64,000 nt of DNA from Segatella copri (GCF_949820605.1 NZ_CATKVU010000006.1:2987001-3051000); one strand, 5' to 3'; positions 26,569 through 37,587 are shown, counted from the first letter of the stretch. The notes: generated from the letters alone by a model not told the origin. Made by a program: numbers and translations.

Positions 26569-26712
26569 TTTATAAAATAATAATGAGATTTATTTATTCA
26601 CAAAAATACGATATTTCAATTTATCTACCAAAAATACTTGTTATATTTAATAATTCTTATCATATACTCCTTGCTATTAGCAATAAAACAGGATTATTTT
26701 CGTTTAAATAGT

Positions 26713-27615
26713 ATGATTATACAAGAGCTGTCTATACTTATTCCTGTTTATAATGATGAAGCCACTTCGCTGGTAAAATCTCTTCATAAACAAGCACAAG
26801 CTGTTTCTGGTTTGTGTTATGAAATTATTGTTTTTGATGATGGTAGTACTAACAAAAAAACTATTGAAAATAATTATTCATTGACTCTTTTGCCAAATTG
26901 TCGTTATATATGTTCAGAACATCATGGTTGTCGTGCTGCGATGCGAAATTCATTAGTTAGACAGGCAAAGTATGAGTGGCATTTAATGATAGATGCTAGG
27001 TTGATATTAGTGAATAATGATTTTTTGATACGTTATCTTAGTTGTGATGTTCGGGTTGGAGAAGTTGCCTGTGGAGGAGTTTGTGTGGATGGTGGTTCTC
27101 TTACTGTTCAATTATATCGTGAGAATTTGCGTTTTAGATACGAAAAGCATGAAGAATCTAAACATTCATATATAGTGAGAAAGTCTGAACCTTATAAATC
27201 CTTTCGTACAACCAATTTCTTTTATCATAAGTCTGTATTGGAACAAGTTCCTTATAATGAACAGGTTAAGGGGTATGGTTATGAGGATGTTTTGCTGGGA
27301 AAGGCATTAAGTGAAAAGAAGATAAAAGTAACCCATATTGATAATCCCGTTGCCTATACTGAGTTTGAGGAAAATCTGGTTTATCTTCGAAAAATAGAAG
27401 AAGCATTACGTACTTTGCATGCATTTGAAGGAGAGTTGAATGATTACTCTCCATTATTGCATGCAAGAAATATCTTGAGAAAGTTTCATCTTCTGGGCGC
27501 TTTCCGAAAGTTTCATGCTCTCTGTAAAGGTTGGGAGCTTATGAATCTTTGTAGCAATATGCCTTCTCTTTTCATATTTAAACTCTATAAACTAGGCTAT
27601 TACGTCAGCCTTTAA
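26713..27615 (+). CDS. Glycosyltransferase family 2
   Basis: 300 residues from ATG 26713; the upstream TTG at 26638 adds a hydrophobic stretch not typical of the family. GT-A signatures are ELSILIPVYNDEATSLVKSL, EIIVFDDGSTNKKT and AKYEWHLMIDARLIL, where the usual DxD is D-A-R; the later GYGYEDVLLGKAL is the ED acidic motif. It may be a chain-elongating or end-capping transferase in polysaccharide synthesis. Its stop overlaps the convergent fused membrane protein by 11 bp. Confidence 0.9.
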   Translation: MIIQELSILIPVYNDEATSLVKSLHKQAQAVSGLCYEIIVFDDGSTNKKTIENNYSLTLLPNCRYICSEHHGCRAAMRNSLVRQAKYEWHLMIDARLILVNNDFLIRYLSCDVRVGEVACGGVCVDGGSLTVQLYRENLRFRYEKHEESKHSYIVRKSEPYKSFRTTNFFYHKSVLEQVPYNEQVKGYGYEDVLLGKALSEKKIKVTHIDNPVAYTEFEENLVYLRKIEEALRTLHAFEGELNDYSPLLHARNILRKFHLLGAFRKFHALCKGWELMNLCSNMPSLFIFKLYKLGYYVSL

Positions 27616-29614
27616 GTTTAGGAAGAGATAGAATTGTTATTGCAAATGGAATGGCTGCATCTATATAGGTTATGTCGTAGTTTGAATTAAATATATCTGT
27701 CCAATTCCCATAAATATACATAGAATATCCATAGGAGATTATTGGGATGAGCAGTAGTATTATAACAGAATATAGAACCTGAAATTGGTAACTACCTTTC
27801 CAGGTTAGTGACATGGTAAGAGCTATTGTAACAAGGAATATTGTTGCAATAGGGCTACCTTGTCTAAACTGTAAGGAAAAAGGATTATTTTCAGCTCCAA
27901 ATAACTCCTTGGCATCCCATAATATTAATGGTAGAAATGTCATTGCAAATACTCCCACAATAAGAAGTGGGATAAGAATCTGCTTCTTTACTTTTAATTT
28001 TATATAGTATGGAAAAAATAGAATGAACAGAGGAAATGCTACGCTCAGTCTGGTAGATAACCATAAACCTACACACACAGACAGAATCCATGGGTGCTGT
28101 TTGAAATTAATTTGATAGACTTGCAGTATATTGATAAAAGCTGCTAGCAGAAAGAAGTTTGATATGAGATCGCTTCTTACAGCTACTTCATACCAAAGGT
28201 TAATAGAAAGGAACAATAAAAGTGTGGCCTTGATGGCTGCTTTGTAACCTGATAATAACTTAATACTGTAGATAAATATCATGCAAGTGAATATTTCTGA
28301 TAATCCTACGTTCTGTAATAGATAGAATGGTATATGGAATACCAGCCATATAGGAAATGGTGATGCATTTCCGCCTAGATGTGTTTTGGCAGAATACGGA
28401 AATTGTCCATTGAAAAGATTTTGGATAGGATAAGCTAAGGCAGACCATCGATCAACTTTGTTGGTCAAAGGGTCAAAATGGTATTGTACTATCAATAGTC
28501 CTATTACAAGAACAGTTGTTGTTGCAGCAAATAGATAGGGTAAATATTTGTTTGTTTTTTTCTCTTCTTCTTTTGTTGCAAAGAAGAGTATACCTAAAGC
28601 CAAAACTAAAGCGTATCCAATACAGATATATCCATAGTGTTCTGTAACTCTCATACTATATTTGCACATGAGCGTATAGCATATCCCTATATAGAGAATG
28701 CCTGTTAAGCTATAAATGAAATAGCTTTTTTTACTTAGAAACTGATTGATTCTTCTGAAAATAACACTTATGATAATTGAATATGCAGAATAGATGAATA
28801 TGGATATAATACCAGTGATGGCTGGCATAAAGTTGTAGTGAACTATATATAATTCGTAACTGATTTTACCTAATTTATTGAATATACCAATCTTTTTTAA
28901 TAGTGGAAAAAGGAAAGGTGCGGCTATGATAGGCATAGCCAACGGCAGTTTAATGTTAAGCAGTATAACATTAAACAGTATCGATCCCTTTATTTGCTGA
29001 ATAGTTGGTATTTCTTTGATTAACAGGAATATAATTCCGTATATTACGCTTAGGAAAGTATACTTCAATACATGCTTTTTGTTTAGTTTGTTCAGCTTCC
29101 CAACATATTCTGATGCTAGGTATCCACAGAAAAAGGAGAAAGCTTGTTCACTATATAGTTGTTGCTGGAATACATTATATATTCCAAAGACAAAAAGAAT
29201 GTATTTCGTATTTTTCGTAAAAAATCTTCTGCTTATCCAATATACAAGATACCATCGTATGATATAATCGACGAACCAGAGATCTGAAGCGTAAAAAGTC
29301 AAATTCTTTAGAAGTTGTACTGAATTAAAATGTTCAACGAATGGTAGTTGAAATAAAAAGATAGTCCAGCATGGGATGATTACACGAAGAAATCTCTTTT
29401 TCCAAAAGTTATTGATGCCATTTATTTTATGGCTTTCATTAATTCCAAATCCTGAAATAAATAGGAAAACAGCAACAGCAACGCTATCAAAAATATTAAA
29501 AAAGCGAGGATAGTCCTCTAACTGCATAACAAAGTGCATCAGCATAATTAATAATGCTGATACACCTTGCATCCATAAAGTATTTTGACGTGATAATATA
29601 TTATTTTCTGTCAT
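27605..29614 (-). CDS. Acyltransferase-3 domain fused to a GT-C-like membrane half
   Basis: 669 residues with about 18-20 transmembrane helices. Residues 8-340 look like an acyltransferase-3 protein: RQNTLWMQGVSALLIMLMHFVMQ with H27, FLFISGFGINES, and LGKISYELYIVHYNF. Residues about 370-669 form a second polytopic half with WSALAYPIQNLFNGQFPYS, AVRSDLISNFFLLAAF and WLSTRLSVAFPLFILF, resembling GT-C glycosyltransferases. Acyltransferase-3 proteins usually have 330-380 residues, so this is a fusion that could acylate and glycosylate the same glycan. Confidence 0.75.
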   Translation of the reverse strand: MTENNILSRQNTLWMQGVSALLIMLMHFVMQLEDYPRFFNIFDSVAVAVFLFISGFGINESHKINGINNFWKKRFLRVIIPCWTIFLFQLPFVEHFNSVQLLKNLTFYASDLWFVDYIIRWYLVYWISRRFFTKNTKYILFVFGIYNVFQQQLYSEQAFSFFCGYLASEYVGKLNKLNKKHVLKYTFLSVIYGIIFLLIKEIPTIQQIKGSILFNVILLNIKLPLAMPIIAAPFLFPLLKKIGIFNKLGKISYELYIVHYNFMPAITGIISIFIYSAYSIIISVIFRRINQFLSKKSYFIYSLTGILYIGICYTLMCKYSMRVTEHYGYICIGYALVLALGILFFATKEEEKKTNKYLPYLFAATTTVLVIGLLIVQYHFDPLTNKVDRWSALAYPIQNLFNGQFPYSAKTHLGGNASPFPIWLVFHIPFYLLQNVGLSEIFTCMIFIYSIKLLSGYKAAIKATLLLFLSINLWYEVAVRSDLISNFFLLAAFINILQVYQINFKQHPWILSVCVGLWLSTRLSVAFPLFILFFPYYIKLKVKKQILIPLLIVGVFAMTFLPLILWDAKELFGAENNPFSLQFRQGSPIATIFLVTIALTMSLTWKGSYQFQVLYSVIILLLIPIISYGYSMYIYGNWTDIFNSNYDITYIDAAIPFAITILSLPKLKG

Positions 29615-29624
29615 TGATAGTCTT

Positions 29625-31694
29625 TTATCTAATAATAGCTATTTTACAAACAATTCCCTTTTTACAACTCTCTGTCGCAGTTTCTACCATGTAGATACCG
29701 CTGGCTACTTTCTTGCCGTTTAGGTCACAACCATCCCAGGAATAACTGCCTCCTGCACTTCTGCCTTCGTTTATTAAAGTTCCATTTGTTGATACAATTT
29801 TAATATTAGCATTGAAAGATAATCCAACGATGTTTATTTTGCCAGTATAATCTGGTTTCACCGGGTTTGGATATGCATAGACATTATCTTTGGTCATTTC
29901 AGAGTTAGAACCGACAATTCCATTATTGAAAGAGCACAGTCCTTTATCTGTAGCAAAATATACCTTTCCTGTATTGTTATTGACAGCAATACTATATACT
30001 ATATTCGATATTAATGGAGAATTATCTGTATCAAAATGATAAATTTGTGTATTGCAATCATCACTAACCAAATATACTCCATTATCGGTACCGAACCATT
30101 TCTGGTTTGCTCCGTCTACTGCTATACAACGTATATTACTATTATCTAATAGATAGTCTGCATAATTAGTATTATCATTACGAGGTACTTTATGTTGTGT
30201 AAATATATTGTTACCATTTTGGATGTCTGACATTGAAAGATAAAGAGGACCAGATGTTGTTCCTATCCAAATATTACCATTTCTGTCTTCTGCCAAACAA
30301 TGTACGTAAATTGGAGTAATGTCTCTTCCATCCTCATTGGTAAATGTAGGTCCATACATTGTTAATTCATCTGTATTATAGTTATATTTATATAGTCTAT
30401 TCTTTTCATAATAATTGTTTGCGAACCATATATTCCCATTATTCTTGCCGATAATTAATCCTGTTAGATTATATCTGTCATTAGAACCTATTTCCGAATG
30501 AGGATAGTGTTTCCATTCTTGTGTAGTTTGGTCAAACGATAGAATAGAATTATCTCCTAAGCTATTTAAAAGCCATAATTTTCCTCTTGCATCATATTTT
30601 ACAGATGAAATAATAGTATAATTATTACCCAAAGGTGATGTAATAACGCTTGTATTGTCTTTATTGTAACACTTTATGAATTTTCCATCTTGAAATTCAT
30701 ATAATCCTGCCTTTGAACCTACCATGATATGTCCTTCTTTTGATGGGTCAAAGTCAAGACAGAGCAGGTCTCTGTACAGATGGCCTAATGAAGCATCTGA
30801 AGGTTGCTCAAATTCTTCCCATTTTTCTCCATTCCAGACATGTACTTCTCCCATGTTATTACAGTCTTTTTCTTGTGACCAAGCACCTGCTACTGCATAT
30901 AATTTATTTTTATTAATATATAAACGGTAGAATTTGTTAGATGCAGGCCCATCAGGAATAATACCTTCTGTTTGATATATTTTTTCCTTATCTGTATTCA
31001 GGGTATAGTAAGTCAATTTACCTTCTTTTACCGTCCACCAATACTTATTAGTTGTATCATAGACGTTAGTAGAATTCATTGTTTGTTCTTTGAAATTACC
31101 GGCTTTTTCCCAATTATTCTTATCTATCAAGTTATTCTTTAAAACTCCTCTGTATAAGCCAGCTTCTTTCGAAGCTGCATAAAGGCAGTTGTCTTCTATA
31201 TAACTATAGTTAACATTAAAGCCCAACTTGTATGCATCGAGTATTTTTCCTTCTTTTGTATCTAGTTTAATAATTCCAAAAGAGAGAGATAAATAAACAT
31301 TTGCTCCACTTATATATATATGGTTTATCTGTTTATTATCTGTCATACTTTTCAGATACAAATCAGGCACATTAACTACATTTCCATTGGCATCCAACAG
31401 GTCAATATTGCCATTGGTATATGTAATTACCAATTTTTTGGTAGTCTTATTCCAAGCTATATGATTAATATCAAAGTCGGAAAGAGTGTTTGCTTTATCG
31501 TATGTCGTAACTGAACCATTTTTTATATGATAAGAGAAAAGTCCGTTAGACGCTAAGGCAAACACTAGGTTTCCTGCTGGCTCGATTTCTGTTATATCAT
31601 TATAACTGGTGTATATTTCCCAACTTTCCTTATCTGTGGCCGATAAGGGAAGTACCATGAATAGTATTGTAATTAATAATGTTATTGTCTTCAT
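29625..31694 (-). CDS. porZ: PorZ-like type IX secretion beta-propeller protein
   Basis: 689 residues with a signal peptide (TITLLITILFMVLPLSA). The mature N-terminus ESWEIYTSYNDITEIEPAGNLVFAL begins a two-component-regulator-type propeller with many repeated blades (GNIWIGTTSGPLYL, WFGTDNGVYLVSDD, VYFATDKGLCSFNNG). The last 75 residues form a type IX C-terminal sorting domain (YPNPVKPDYTG, VASGIYMVETATES). In Porphyromonas PorZ acts with the sortase PorU to link cargo to A-LPS. Here it sits among polysaccharide genes. A minus-strand TATATTTG is at 31731-31738. Confidence 0.8.
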   Translation of the reverse strand: MKTITLLITILFMVLPLSATDKESWEIYTSYNDITEIEPAGNLVFALASNGLFSYHIKNGSVTTYDKANTLSDFDINHIAWNKTTKKLVITYTNGNIDLLDANGNVVNVPDLYLKSMTDNKQINHIYISGANVYLSLSFGIIKLDTKEGKILDAYKLGFNVNYSYIEDNCLYAASKEAGLYRGVLKNNLIDKNNWEKAGNFKEQTMNSTNVYDTTNKYWWTVKEGKLTYYTLNTDKEKIYQTEGIIPDGPASNKFYRLYINKNKLYAVAGAWSQEKDCNNMGEVHVWNGEKWEEFEQPSDASLGHLYRDLLCLDFDPSKEGHIMVGSKAGLYEFQDGKFIKCYNKDNTSVITSPLGNNYTIISSVKYDARGKLWLLNSLGDNSILSFDQTTQEWKHYPHSEIGSNDRYNLTGLIIGKNNGNIWFANNYYEKNRLYKYNYNTDELTMYGPTFTNEDGRDITPIYVHCLAEDRNGNIWIGTTSGPLYLSMSDIQNGNNIFTQHKVPRNDNTNYADYLLDNSNIRCIAVDGANQKWFGTDNGVYLVSDDCNTQIYHFDTDNSPLISNIVYSIAVNNNTGKVYFATDKGLCSFNNGIVGSNSEMTKDNVYAYPNPVKPDYTGKINIVGLSFNANIKIVSTNGTLINEGRSAGGSYSWDGCDLNGKKVASGIYMVETATESCKKGIVCKIAIIR

Positions 31695-31766
31695 TGTCTG
31701 TTATTTTAAAGCCTAATACTATATTAACTGCAAATATAACTATTTATTGTTTTTATAAACAGATAC

Positions 31767-32831
31767 TTATAGATATTTTTGAAGTTGATGCTGGATGGGT
31801 AAAACGATGGCTTTCTTTGCTATCCATGCTGTGAGGATAATAAAAGCGAGGGATAGGATGAATTGGAATTCTTGATGTGGATTTCCTTCTCCATATCGTT
31901 TAAGAAATATACTCTGTATGATGCGAAAGCAGAGATTATGACAGAGAAATATTTCAAAACTGATGCTGCCTAGCCATAGCAAGAGTTTATTATGGAATAT
32001 CCTAATAAAACAACCTTTACCTTGATCTCTTGCTGTAAAATAGAACACGGTTATGGCTGATGGTATCCAATAAATAATGGCACAGCGAATGTTCGGATTG
32101 CAATGGATTGATAGAAAATACATTGCGATAAACAGCAATACCACTCCCATATCCGATAGGTTTACTTGCCAGAAAGAAGTTGGGTTTGTTATCTTATCTG
32201 CTATTTTTTTACCTTTTTCTGATCTGCATACTTTATATAAAAGGATACCTATCATGAAATCTATCATTCTGAATAATGGGTGGGCATAAATGTAGCCGGC
32301 TGAATAATCTGCTTGTGCACAGAGCGAGATACTGATATAAACTGCCATATATATACTTATTGTTACTAATAAGTATAACCAGGAATGTCGCATAATCCAA
32401 GCGTATAAATACTTAAATATAAGATAGAAGAAGATAAGATCAGAAATAAACCATGTAGCTGCATTGAGATGAGCCATAAAGTCATGTGCCGGATACCAGG
32501 TTTGTATCAACAGCGAATGGGATAGAATCTGATACCATGGTAATATACGCCCTAATCGCCAATCCATTAATATGAGAATGGCGAGAATCAGAATATGCAG
32601 AGGATAGAGTTTGATGATACGGGAAAGGAAAAACTGGCAGTTTCCCAATTCTTCTTTCTGTAGTTTTTCTCCTTTGCTTAAAGAGAGTACAAAACCACTG
32701 ATAACAAAGAAAATGGCAACAGGAAACTCGCCCAAGTAATTGATTAAATCTTGGGATATGGGTAGGGTGGAATGCGAAATCACAATCATTAGGATAAGAA
32801 TGAATCGCAGGGAATTGAGTGTCCTGATCAT
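31767..32831 (-). CDS. Acyltransferase-3 family membrane protein
   Basis: 354 residues with about ten transmembrane segments. The N-terminus RTLNSLRFILILMIVISHS contains the catalytic-type histidine, and FFVISGFVLSLSKG and RIIKLYPLHILIL follow; the C-terminus has WLGSISFEIFLCHN. The family transfers acyl groups (often acetyl) onto sugars of surface polysaccharides or lipids. It follows rdgB with a 55-bp gap and probably belongs to the adjacent glycan region. Confidence 0.9.
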   Translation of the reverse strand: MIRTLNSLRFILILMIVISHSTLPISQDLINYLGEFPVAIFFVISGFVLSLSKGEKLQKEELGNCQFFLSRIIKLYPLHILILAILILMDWRLGRILPWYQILSHSLLIQTWYPAHDFMAHLNAATWFISDLIFFYLIFKYLYAWIMRHSWLYLLVTISIYMAVYISISLCAQADYSAGYIYAHPLFRMIDFMIGILLYKVCRSEKGKKIADKITNPTSFWQVNLSDMGVVLLFIAMYFLSIHCNPNIRCAIIYWIPSAITVFYFTARDQGKGCFIRIFHNKLLLWLGSISFEIFLCHNLCFRIIQSIFLKRYGEGNPHQEFQFILSLAFIILTAWIAKKAIVLPIQHQLQKYL

Positions 32832-32886
32832 GATGCCTTTTCTTTGTTATAATGTTATTCTATTCTGTATTGAACAAGAATGAATC

Positions 32887-33501
32887 TTATTTCTTTTTCA
32901 AATACTCTACCAATTTAGCCACGGCTCTTGCTCTGTGGCTGATGCCGTTCTTGATTTCCTCACCTAGCTCAGCAAAGCTCTTGTCATAGCCTTCCGGAAC
33001 GAAGATTGGGTCATAGCCGAAGCCTTCGGTACCATGCTTCTCGGTGGCGATATGGCCGTTTACGATACCCTCGAACTGGTGGATTTTCTTGATGCTGGTG
33101 CAGCCGCAAGGACATACATCCTGCTTTTCGATGTAGCAGATGACGGTGCGGAAACGGACCTGACGGTTTTCCTTGCCGTCCAGTTCTCTCAACAGCTTAG
33201 CCATGTTAGCCTCACTGTCGTGGTCGGTTCCCTCGGCATAGCGGGCACTGTGAACGCCAGGGGCACCATCAAGTGCCTCTACCTCCAGACCGGTATCATC
33301 GGCAAAGCAACTTACGTGGTAATGGTCATAAACATACTGCGCCTTCTGCAAGGCATTCTCTTCCAATGTGTTGCCTGTTTCAGGAATATCCACATCGCAT
33401 CCTATCTCCTTCAGCGATACTACTTCGTAGTCGCTGCCCAGGATGTCGCGAATCTCCTGGAGCTTATGCTGGTTATTTGTTGCAAAAACTATCCTTTTCA
33501 T
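32887..33501 (-). CDS. rdgB: Non-canonical purine NTP pyrophosphatase (RdgB/HAM1)
   Basis: 204 residues from ATG 33501 ([21 protein letters not shown]); the frame extends 12 codons further upstream without similarity. RdgB removes ITP, dITP and XTP from the nucleotide pool. Motifs are [30 protein letters not shown] residues, [14 protein letters not shown] and [11 protein letters not shown]. An unusual insert VCPCGCTS follows the [10 protein letters not shown] strand; most homologues have no such cysteine cluster there. Confidence 0.94.
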   Translation of the reverse strand: MKRIVFATNNQHKLQEIRDILGSDYEVVSLKEIGCDVDIPETGNTLEENALQKAQYVYDHYHVSCFADDTGLEVEALDGAPGVHSARYAEGTDHDSEANMAKLLRELDGKENRQVRFRTVICYIEKQDVCPCGCTSIKKIHQFEGIVNGHIATEKHGTEGFGYDPIFVPEGYDKSFAELGEEIKNGISHRARAVAKLVEYLKKK

Positions 33502-33583
33502 AAGTTTATAATTTATAGTTAATATTTTATAGGGCATTCTTGCAATAGTGCTTCTTGCTATACGGCGAAGCCGCTATAAACTT

Positions 33584-34540
33584 TTAACTTTTAATTGTTT
33601 TAATGTCTTTATCTTTGATTTTCACCTTCATCTCATCAAATCCCTCGCCATACACACCGATTACGGAACTCTGACTTACAAAGGCATTTGGGTCGATGAT
33701 CTTGACGATACGGAAGATGGTGACGCTCTCGTTCTTCTTTGCTAGGATACAGAGCACCTTCATCTCGTTGCCCGTGTACCAGCCGTGGCCATCGAGAATG
33801 GTTACGCCATGATCCATCTGCATACCGATGGCATTGGCTATCTCCTGATATTTTTTGCTGAATATCATAAACTGCACACTTTCTCGCTTGGCATTCATCA
33901 CATAGTCGAGTACCAGGTTTTCTATCACCATCGTACAGAGACCGAATACTACCTTTCTAACGGCATCTATCGTGGTAAACTCTGGTTTTGCATTGAAGAC
34001 AAAGAATGAACTGCCCACGATGAGGAGATCCACGAAGATGAGCACACGGCCCAGCGAGATGTTGTGATATTTGTTGACGATGGCAGCAATGATATCCGTT
34101 CCACCTGTACTTCCATTATGCAGAAAGACGATGGCGAGTGATAAACCCGTAAACAGACAGCCGATGATGAGCGACATGAAGTCCTGTCCCTCTCCCAATA
34201 TCTGCACCATCTTGCCATCTTCACCTATCATCCAGTCTTGCGCCAGTGCCAGGAACACGGAGAGCATGATGATGGCATAGACGGTCTTCACCATGAACTT
34301 GAATCCCAGAATCTTCAGCGCTGCAAGCAGCAAGGCGGCATTAATGAGAAAATAAGACAAATAGATAGGTATCCCCGTGCCGTAGTAAATCACGGCTGCG
34401 ATACCCGTTACGCCACCCGTTACTATCTGGTATGGAAGCAGAAAAATGGTCCATCCAAATGTGTAAAGCAAGAGTCCAAGGGTGATGTAGAAATAATCCT
34501 TGCACTCATTCTTAATTGTTTGACTGATTGCTATTTGCAT
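33584..34540 (-). CDS. YitT family (DUF2179) membrane protein
   Basis: 318 residues. Five or six transmembrane segments in the first 200 residues include LLPYQIVTGGVTGIAAVIYYGTGIPI and FLHNGSTGGTDIIAAI, both typical of YitT proteins. The cytoplasmic DUF2179 domain (about 225-300) has HGVTILDGHGWYTGNEMKVLCILAKKNE. Transport function is presumed but the substrate is not known. It lies on the same strand as leuS, behind the leuS terminator. Confidence 0.93.
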   Translation of the reverse strand: MQIAISQTIKNECKDYFYITLGLLLYTFGWTIFLLPYQIVTGGVTGIAAVIYYGTGIPIYLSYFLINAALLLAALKILGFKFMVKTVYAIIMLSVFLALAQDWMIGEDGKMVQILGEGQDFMSLIIGCLFTGLSLAIVFLHNGSTGGTDIIAAIVNKYHNISLGRVLIFVDLLIVGSSFFVFNAKPEFTTIDAVRKVVFGLCTMVIENLVLDYVMNAKRESVQFMIFSKKYQEIANAIGMQMDHGVTILDGHGWYTGNEMKVLCILAKKNESVTIFRIVKIIDPNAFVSQSSVIGVYGEGFDEMKVKIKDKDIKTIKS

Positions 34541-34565
34541 AATATTTTCCTCGTATTTTTAAAGC

Positions 34566-34604
34566 ACAGAAGGTCGCCCATTTTTAGATGAGACGACCTT
34601 CTGT
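34566..34604 (-). terminator. Terminator after leuS
   Basis: ACAGAAGGTCG (34566-34576) and CGACCTTCTGT (34594-34604) form a perfect 11-bp stem with a 17-base loop. It lies just past the minus-strand leuS stop at 34619. Confidence 0.75.
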
Positions 34605-34618
34605 ATATTATCAATAAA

Positions 34619-37477
34619 TTACTTTTTCAACACCACGTTGACGATCTTCTTTGGTACGATGATCACCTTCAACACGTTGAATCCTTCCAAGTACTTCTGG
34701 CTCTTCTCGTCTTCCAATACCTGCTTCTGGATTTCCTCGTTAGGAGTATCCACAGGGAAAGTCATCTGGAAACGAGCTTTACCATTGAAGGAAATAGTGA
34801 GCTGCATATCGTTCTCCTTCAGATACTGCTCATCATACTTAGGCCATGCAGCATCGCAAACGCTGCCCTGCTCGCCAAGTGCTGCCCACAACTCTTCTGC
34901 GATGTGTGGAGCGAATGGCGCGATGAGGATGACGAGATCTGTCAGAAGTTCCTCGTTGCGGCACTTCTGCTGACCGAGTTCGTTCACGGCAATCATGAAG
35001 GCTGAGATAGAAGTGTTGTAAGAGAACTTCTCGATATCCTCACTAACCTTCTTGATGAGTTTGTGAACGCTCTTCAGACTCTCTGGCTTTGCTGCCTCGT
35101 CGCATGGCAAGAAGTTGTCTGTACGGTTCTCGTAGAACAAGCCCCAGAACTTCTTCAGGAAGCGGTGGCAACCGTCGATACCGTTGGTATCCCAAGGCTT
35201 GCTTGCCTCTACAGGACCCAGGAACATTTCGTAGAGACGCAGGGTATCAGCACCATACTTCTCGACAATCATATCTGGATTTACCACGTTGAACATACTC
35301 TTAGACATCTTCTCGATAGCCCATCCGCAGATGTACTTACCATCCTCCAGGATGAACTCAGCGTTCTGATACTCAGGGCGCCAAGCCTTGAATGCCTCGA
35401 TATCCAAAACATCGTTGCTTACGATGTTTACATCTACATGGATAGGAGTTACGTCGTAATCCTTCTTCAGATTCAAGCTTACGAATACAGGAGCCTTGTC
35501 GTGGTCATCGCTGTTGATGCGGTAAACGAAGTTAGAGCGACCCTGGATCATACCCTGGTTCACCAGCTTCTGGAATGGCTCTTCCTTGCAGCTTACGCCG
35601 AGGTCGAACAGGAACTTGTTCCAGAAACGGGAGTAAATCAAGTGACCGGTAGCATGCTCGCAACCGCCTACGTAGAGGTCTACATTCTGCCAGTACTCAT
35701 CAGCCTTCTTGCCTACGAGTGCCTCATCGTTGTGAGGATCCATGTAGCGCAGATAGTAAGCAGAAGAACCTGCGAAACCTGGCATGGTGTTGAGCTCCAG
35801 TGGGAATACGGTCTTGTTATCTACGAGGCTCTTGTCAACCACCTCTTTCTTCTCGGCATCCCAAGCCCACTTCTTGGCTCTGCCCAATGGTGGCTCGCCA
35901 GTCTCTGTTGGCTTATAGGTCTCAATCTCTGGCAATTCGAGTGGCAGGCACTCCTCTGGAACCATCTGTGGCATTCCATCCTTGTAATATACAGGGAATG
36001 GCTCACCCCAGTAGCGCTGACGGGAAAAGATGGCGTCGCGGAGACGATAGTTTACCTTTACTCGGCCGATGCCCTTCTCGGTAACAAATTTCTTGGTAGC
36101 TGCGATAGCCTCCTTCACGGTGAGTCCGTTCAGAGAGAAGCCATCCATGCTGCTCTTGCCTGCTACAGGTGAGTTGGTTACGATACCTTCCTTGGCGTCG
36201 AAGCTCTCCTCTGAAACATCAGCACCCTCGATAAGAGGAATGATAGGCAGGTTGAAGTGCTTGGCAAAGGCGTAGTCACGGCTATCGTGAGCTGGCACAG
36301 CCATGATGGCACCTGTACCATATCCTGCCAATACATATTCAGAAATCCATACTGGGATTGCCTCGCCAGTGAATGGGTTGATGGCATAACTTCCTGAGAA
36401 TACACCGGTTACGCTGTGGTTAGCCATACGGTCAAGTTCAGTACGCTTCTTCACATAGTCGAGATATTTCTCTACTTCTTCCTTCTGCTCGGCAGTAGTT
36501 ACCTGCTGAACATATTCGCTCTCTGGAGCCAGAACCATGAAGGTTACACCAAACATAGTATCGGCACGGGTGGTGAAGATGGTAAACTTCACGTCGCTGT
36601 CCTTTACAGAGAATACTACCTCTGTACCCTCAGAACGGCCAATCCAGTTCTTCTGGGTTTCCTTGATACTATCGCTCCACTGGATGGTCTCCAAACCGTC
36701 GAGCAGACGCTGAGAGTAAGCAGATGTTCTCAAGCACCACTGCTGCATCTTCTTCTGGATGACAGGATAACCGCCACGCTCACTTACGCCGTTTACCACC
36801 TCGTCGTTGGCAAGTACAGTACCCAAGCCTGGGCACCAGTTAACCATCGTTTCACCGAGGTAAGCGATGCGGTAGTTCATCAGAATCTGCTGCTTCTTCA
36901 CGTCGTCGTAGCTGTTCCACTCCTCGGCTGTGAAGTCAATCTGCTCGTTCTGAGCCACGTTCAAGTCAGCAGAACCCTTCTCCTCGAAGCGCTTGATGAG
37001 CTTCTCGATAGGCTGAGCCTTCTGGCAGCTGTTGCAGAAGAATGAGTTGAACATCTTCTGGAAAGCCCACTGAGTCCAATGGTAATACTTAGGGTCGCAA
37101 GTACGAACCTCGCGGTCCCAGTCGAAAGAGAAGCCGATTTTGTCGAGCTGCTCACGATAACGGTTGATGTTAGCTACGGTAGTAACCTCTGGGTGCTGAC
37201 CTGTCTGGATAGCATACTGCTCAGCAGGCAATCCGTAAGCATCGTAACCCATAGGGTTCAGTACGTTAAATCCGTTCAAACGCTTGTAGCGTGCATAGAT
37301 ATCGCTAGCGATATAACCAAGTGGGTGACCTACGTGCAAACCAGCTCCTGATGGATAAGGGAACATGTTGAGCACATAGAATTTCTTCTTGTTTTCATCC
37401 TCTGTCACCTTGTAGGTCTTGTTCTCGACCCATTTCTGGTGCCATTTCTTCTCGATTTCTCTGAAGTTGTATTCCAT
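34619..37477 (-). CDS. leuS: Leucyl-tRNA synthetase
   Basis: 952 residues, class Ia synthetase. The HIGH motif appears as [16 protein letters not shown] near residue 45 and KMSKS in [14 protein letters not shown]. The CP1 editing domain, which clears mischarged tRNA, includes [19 protein letters not shown] and [16 protein letters not shown]. The anticodon-binding helices are near the C-terminus. Length is slightly above the usual 860-880. Confidence 0.98.
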   Translation of the reverse strand: MEYNFREIEKKWHQKWVENKTYKVTEDENKKKFYVLNMFPYPSGAGLHVGHPLGYIASDIYARYKRLNGFNVLNPMGYDAYGLPAEQYAIQTGQHPEVTTVANINRYREQLDKIGFSFDWDREVRTCDPKYYHWTQWAFQKMFNSFFCNSCQKAQPIEKLIKRFEEKGSADLNVAQNEQIDFTAEEWNSYDDVKKQQILMNYRIAYLGETMVNWCPGLGTVLANDEVVNGVSERGGYPVIQKKMQQWCLRTSAYSQRLLDGLETIQWSDSIKETQKNWIGRSEGTEVVFSVKDSDVKFTIFTTRADTMFGVTFMVLAPESEYVQQVTTAEQKEEVEKYLDYVKKRTELDRMANHSVTGVFSGSYAINPFTGEAIPVWISEYVLAGYGTGAIMAVPAHDSRDYAFAKHFNLPIIPLIEGADVSEESFDAKEGIVTNSPVAGKSSMDGFSLNGLTVKEAIAATKKFVTEKGIGRVKVNYRLRDAIFSRQRYWGEPFPVYYKDGMPQMVPEECLPLELPEIETYKPTETGEPPLGRAKKWAWDAEKKEVVDKSLVDNKTVFPLELNTMPGFAGSSAYYLRYMDPHNDEALVGKKADEYWQNVDLYVGGCEHATGHLIYSRFWNKFLFDLGVSCKEEPFQKLVNQGMIQGRSNFVYRINSDDHDKAPVFVSLNLKKDYDVTPIHVDVNIVSNDVLDIEAFKAWRPEYQNAEFILEDGKYICGWAIEKMSKSMFNVVNPDMIVEKYGADTLRLYEMFLGPVEASKPWDTNGIDGCHRFLKKFWGLFYENRTDNFLPCDEAAKPESLKSVHKLIKKVSEDIEKFSYNTSISAFMIAVNELGQQKCRNEELLTDLVILIAPFAPHIAEELWAALGEQGSVCDAAWPKYDEQYLKENDMQLTISFNGKARFQMTFPVDTPNEEIQKQVLEDEKSQKYLEGFNVLKVIIVPKKIVNVVLKK

Positions 37478-37540
37478 TGTTTTATCTAATAATTATGTTT
37501 CTTTTCTTAAATATAATAAGGTATAACCCTATTCAAGGTG

Positions 37541-37571
37541 CAAAATTACATTTATTTTGGCACATAACAAA
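37541..37571 (-). promoter_or_regulatory. leuS promoter
   Basis: On the minus strand TTTG (37568-37571) and TAATTTTG (37541-37548) are separated by 19 bp, matching the Bacteroidetes -33/-7 pattern. The ATG at 37477 lies 63 bp downstream, leaving a short leader. Confidence 0.7.
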
Positions 37572-37587
37572 ATAAAATGCAAGTTTT

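Noticed and set aside
35063..36172. Long plus-strand ORF of 369 residues across leuS
   Set aside because: Antisense shadow of leuS in codon-biased sequence.
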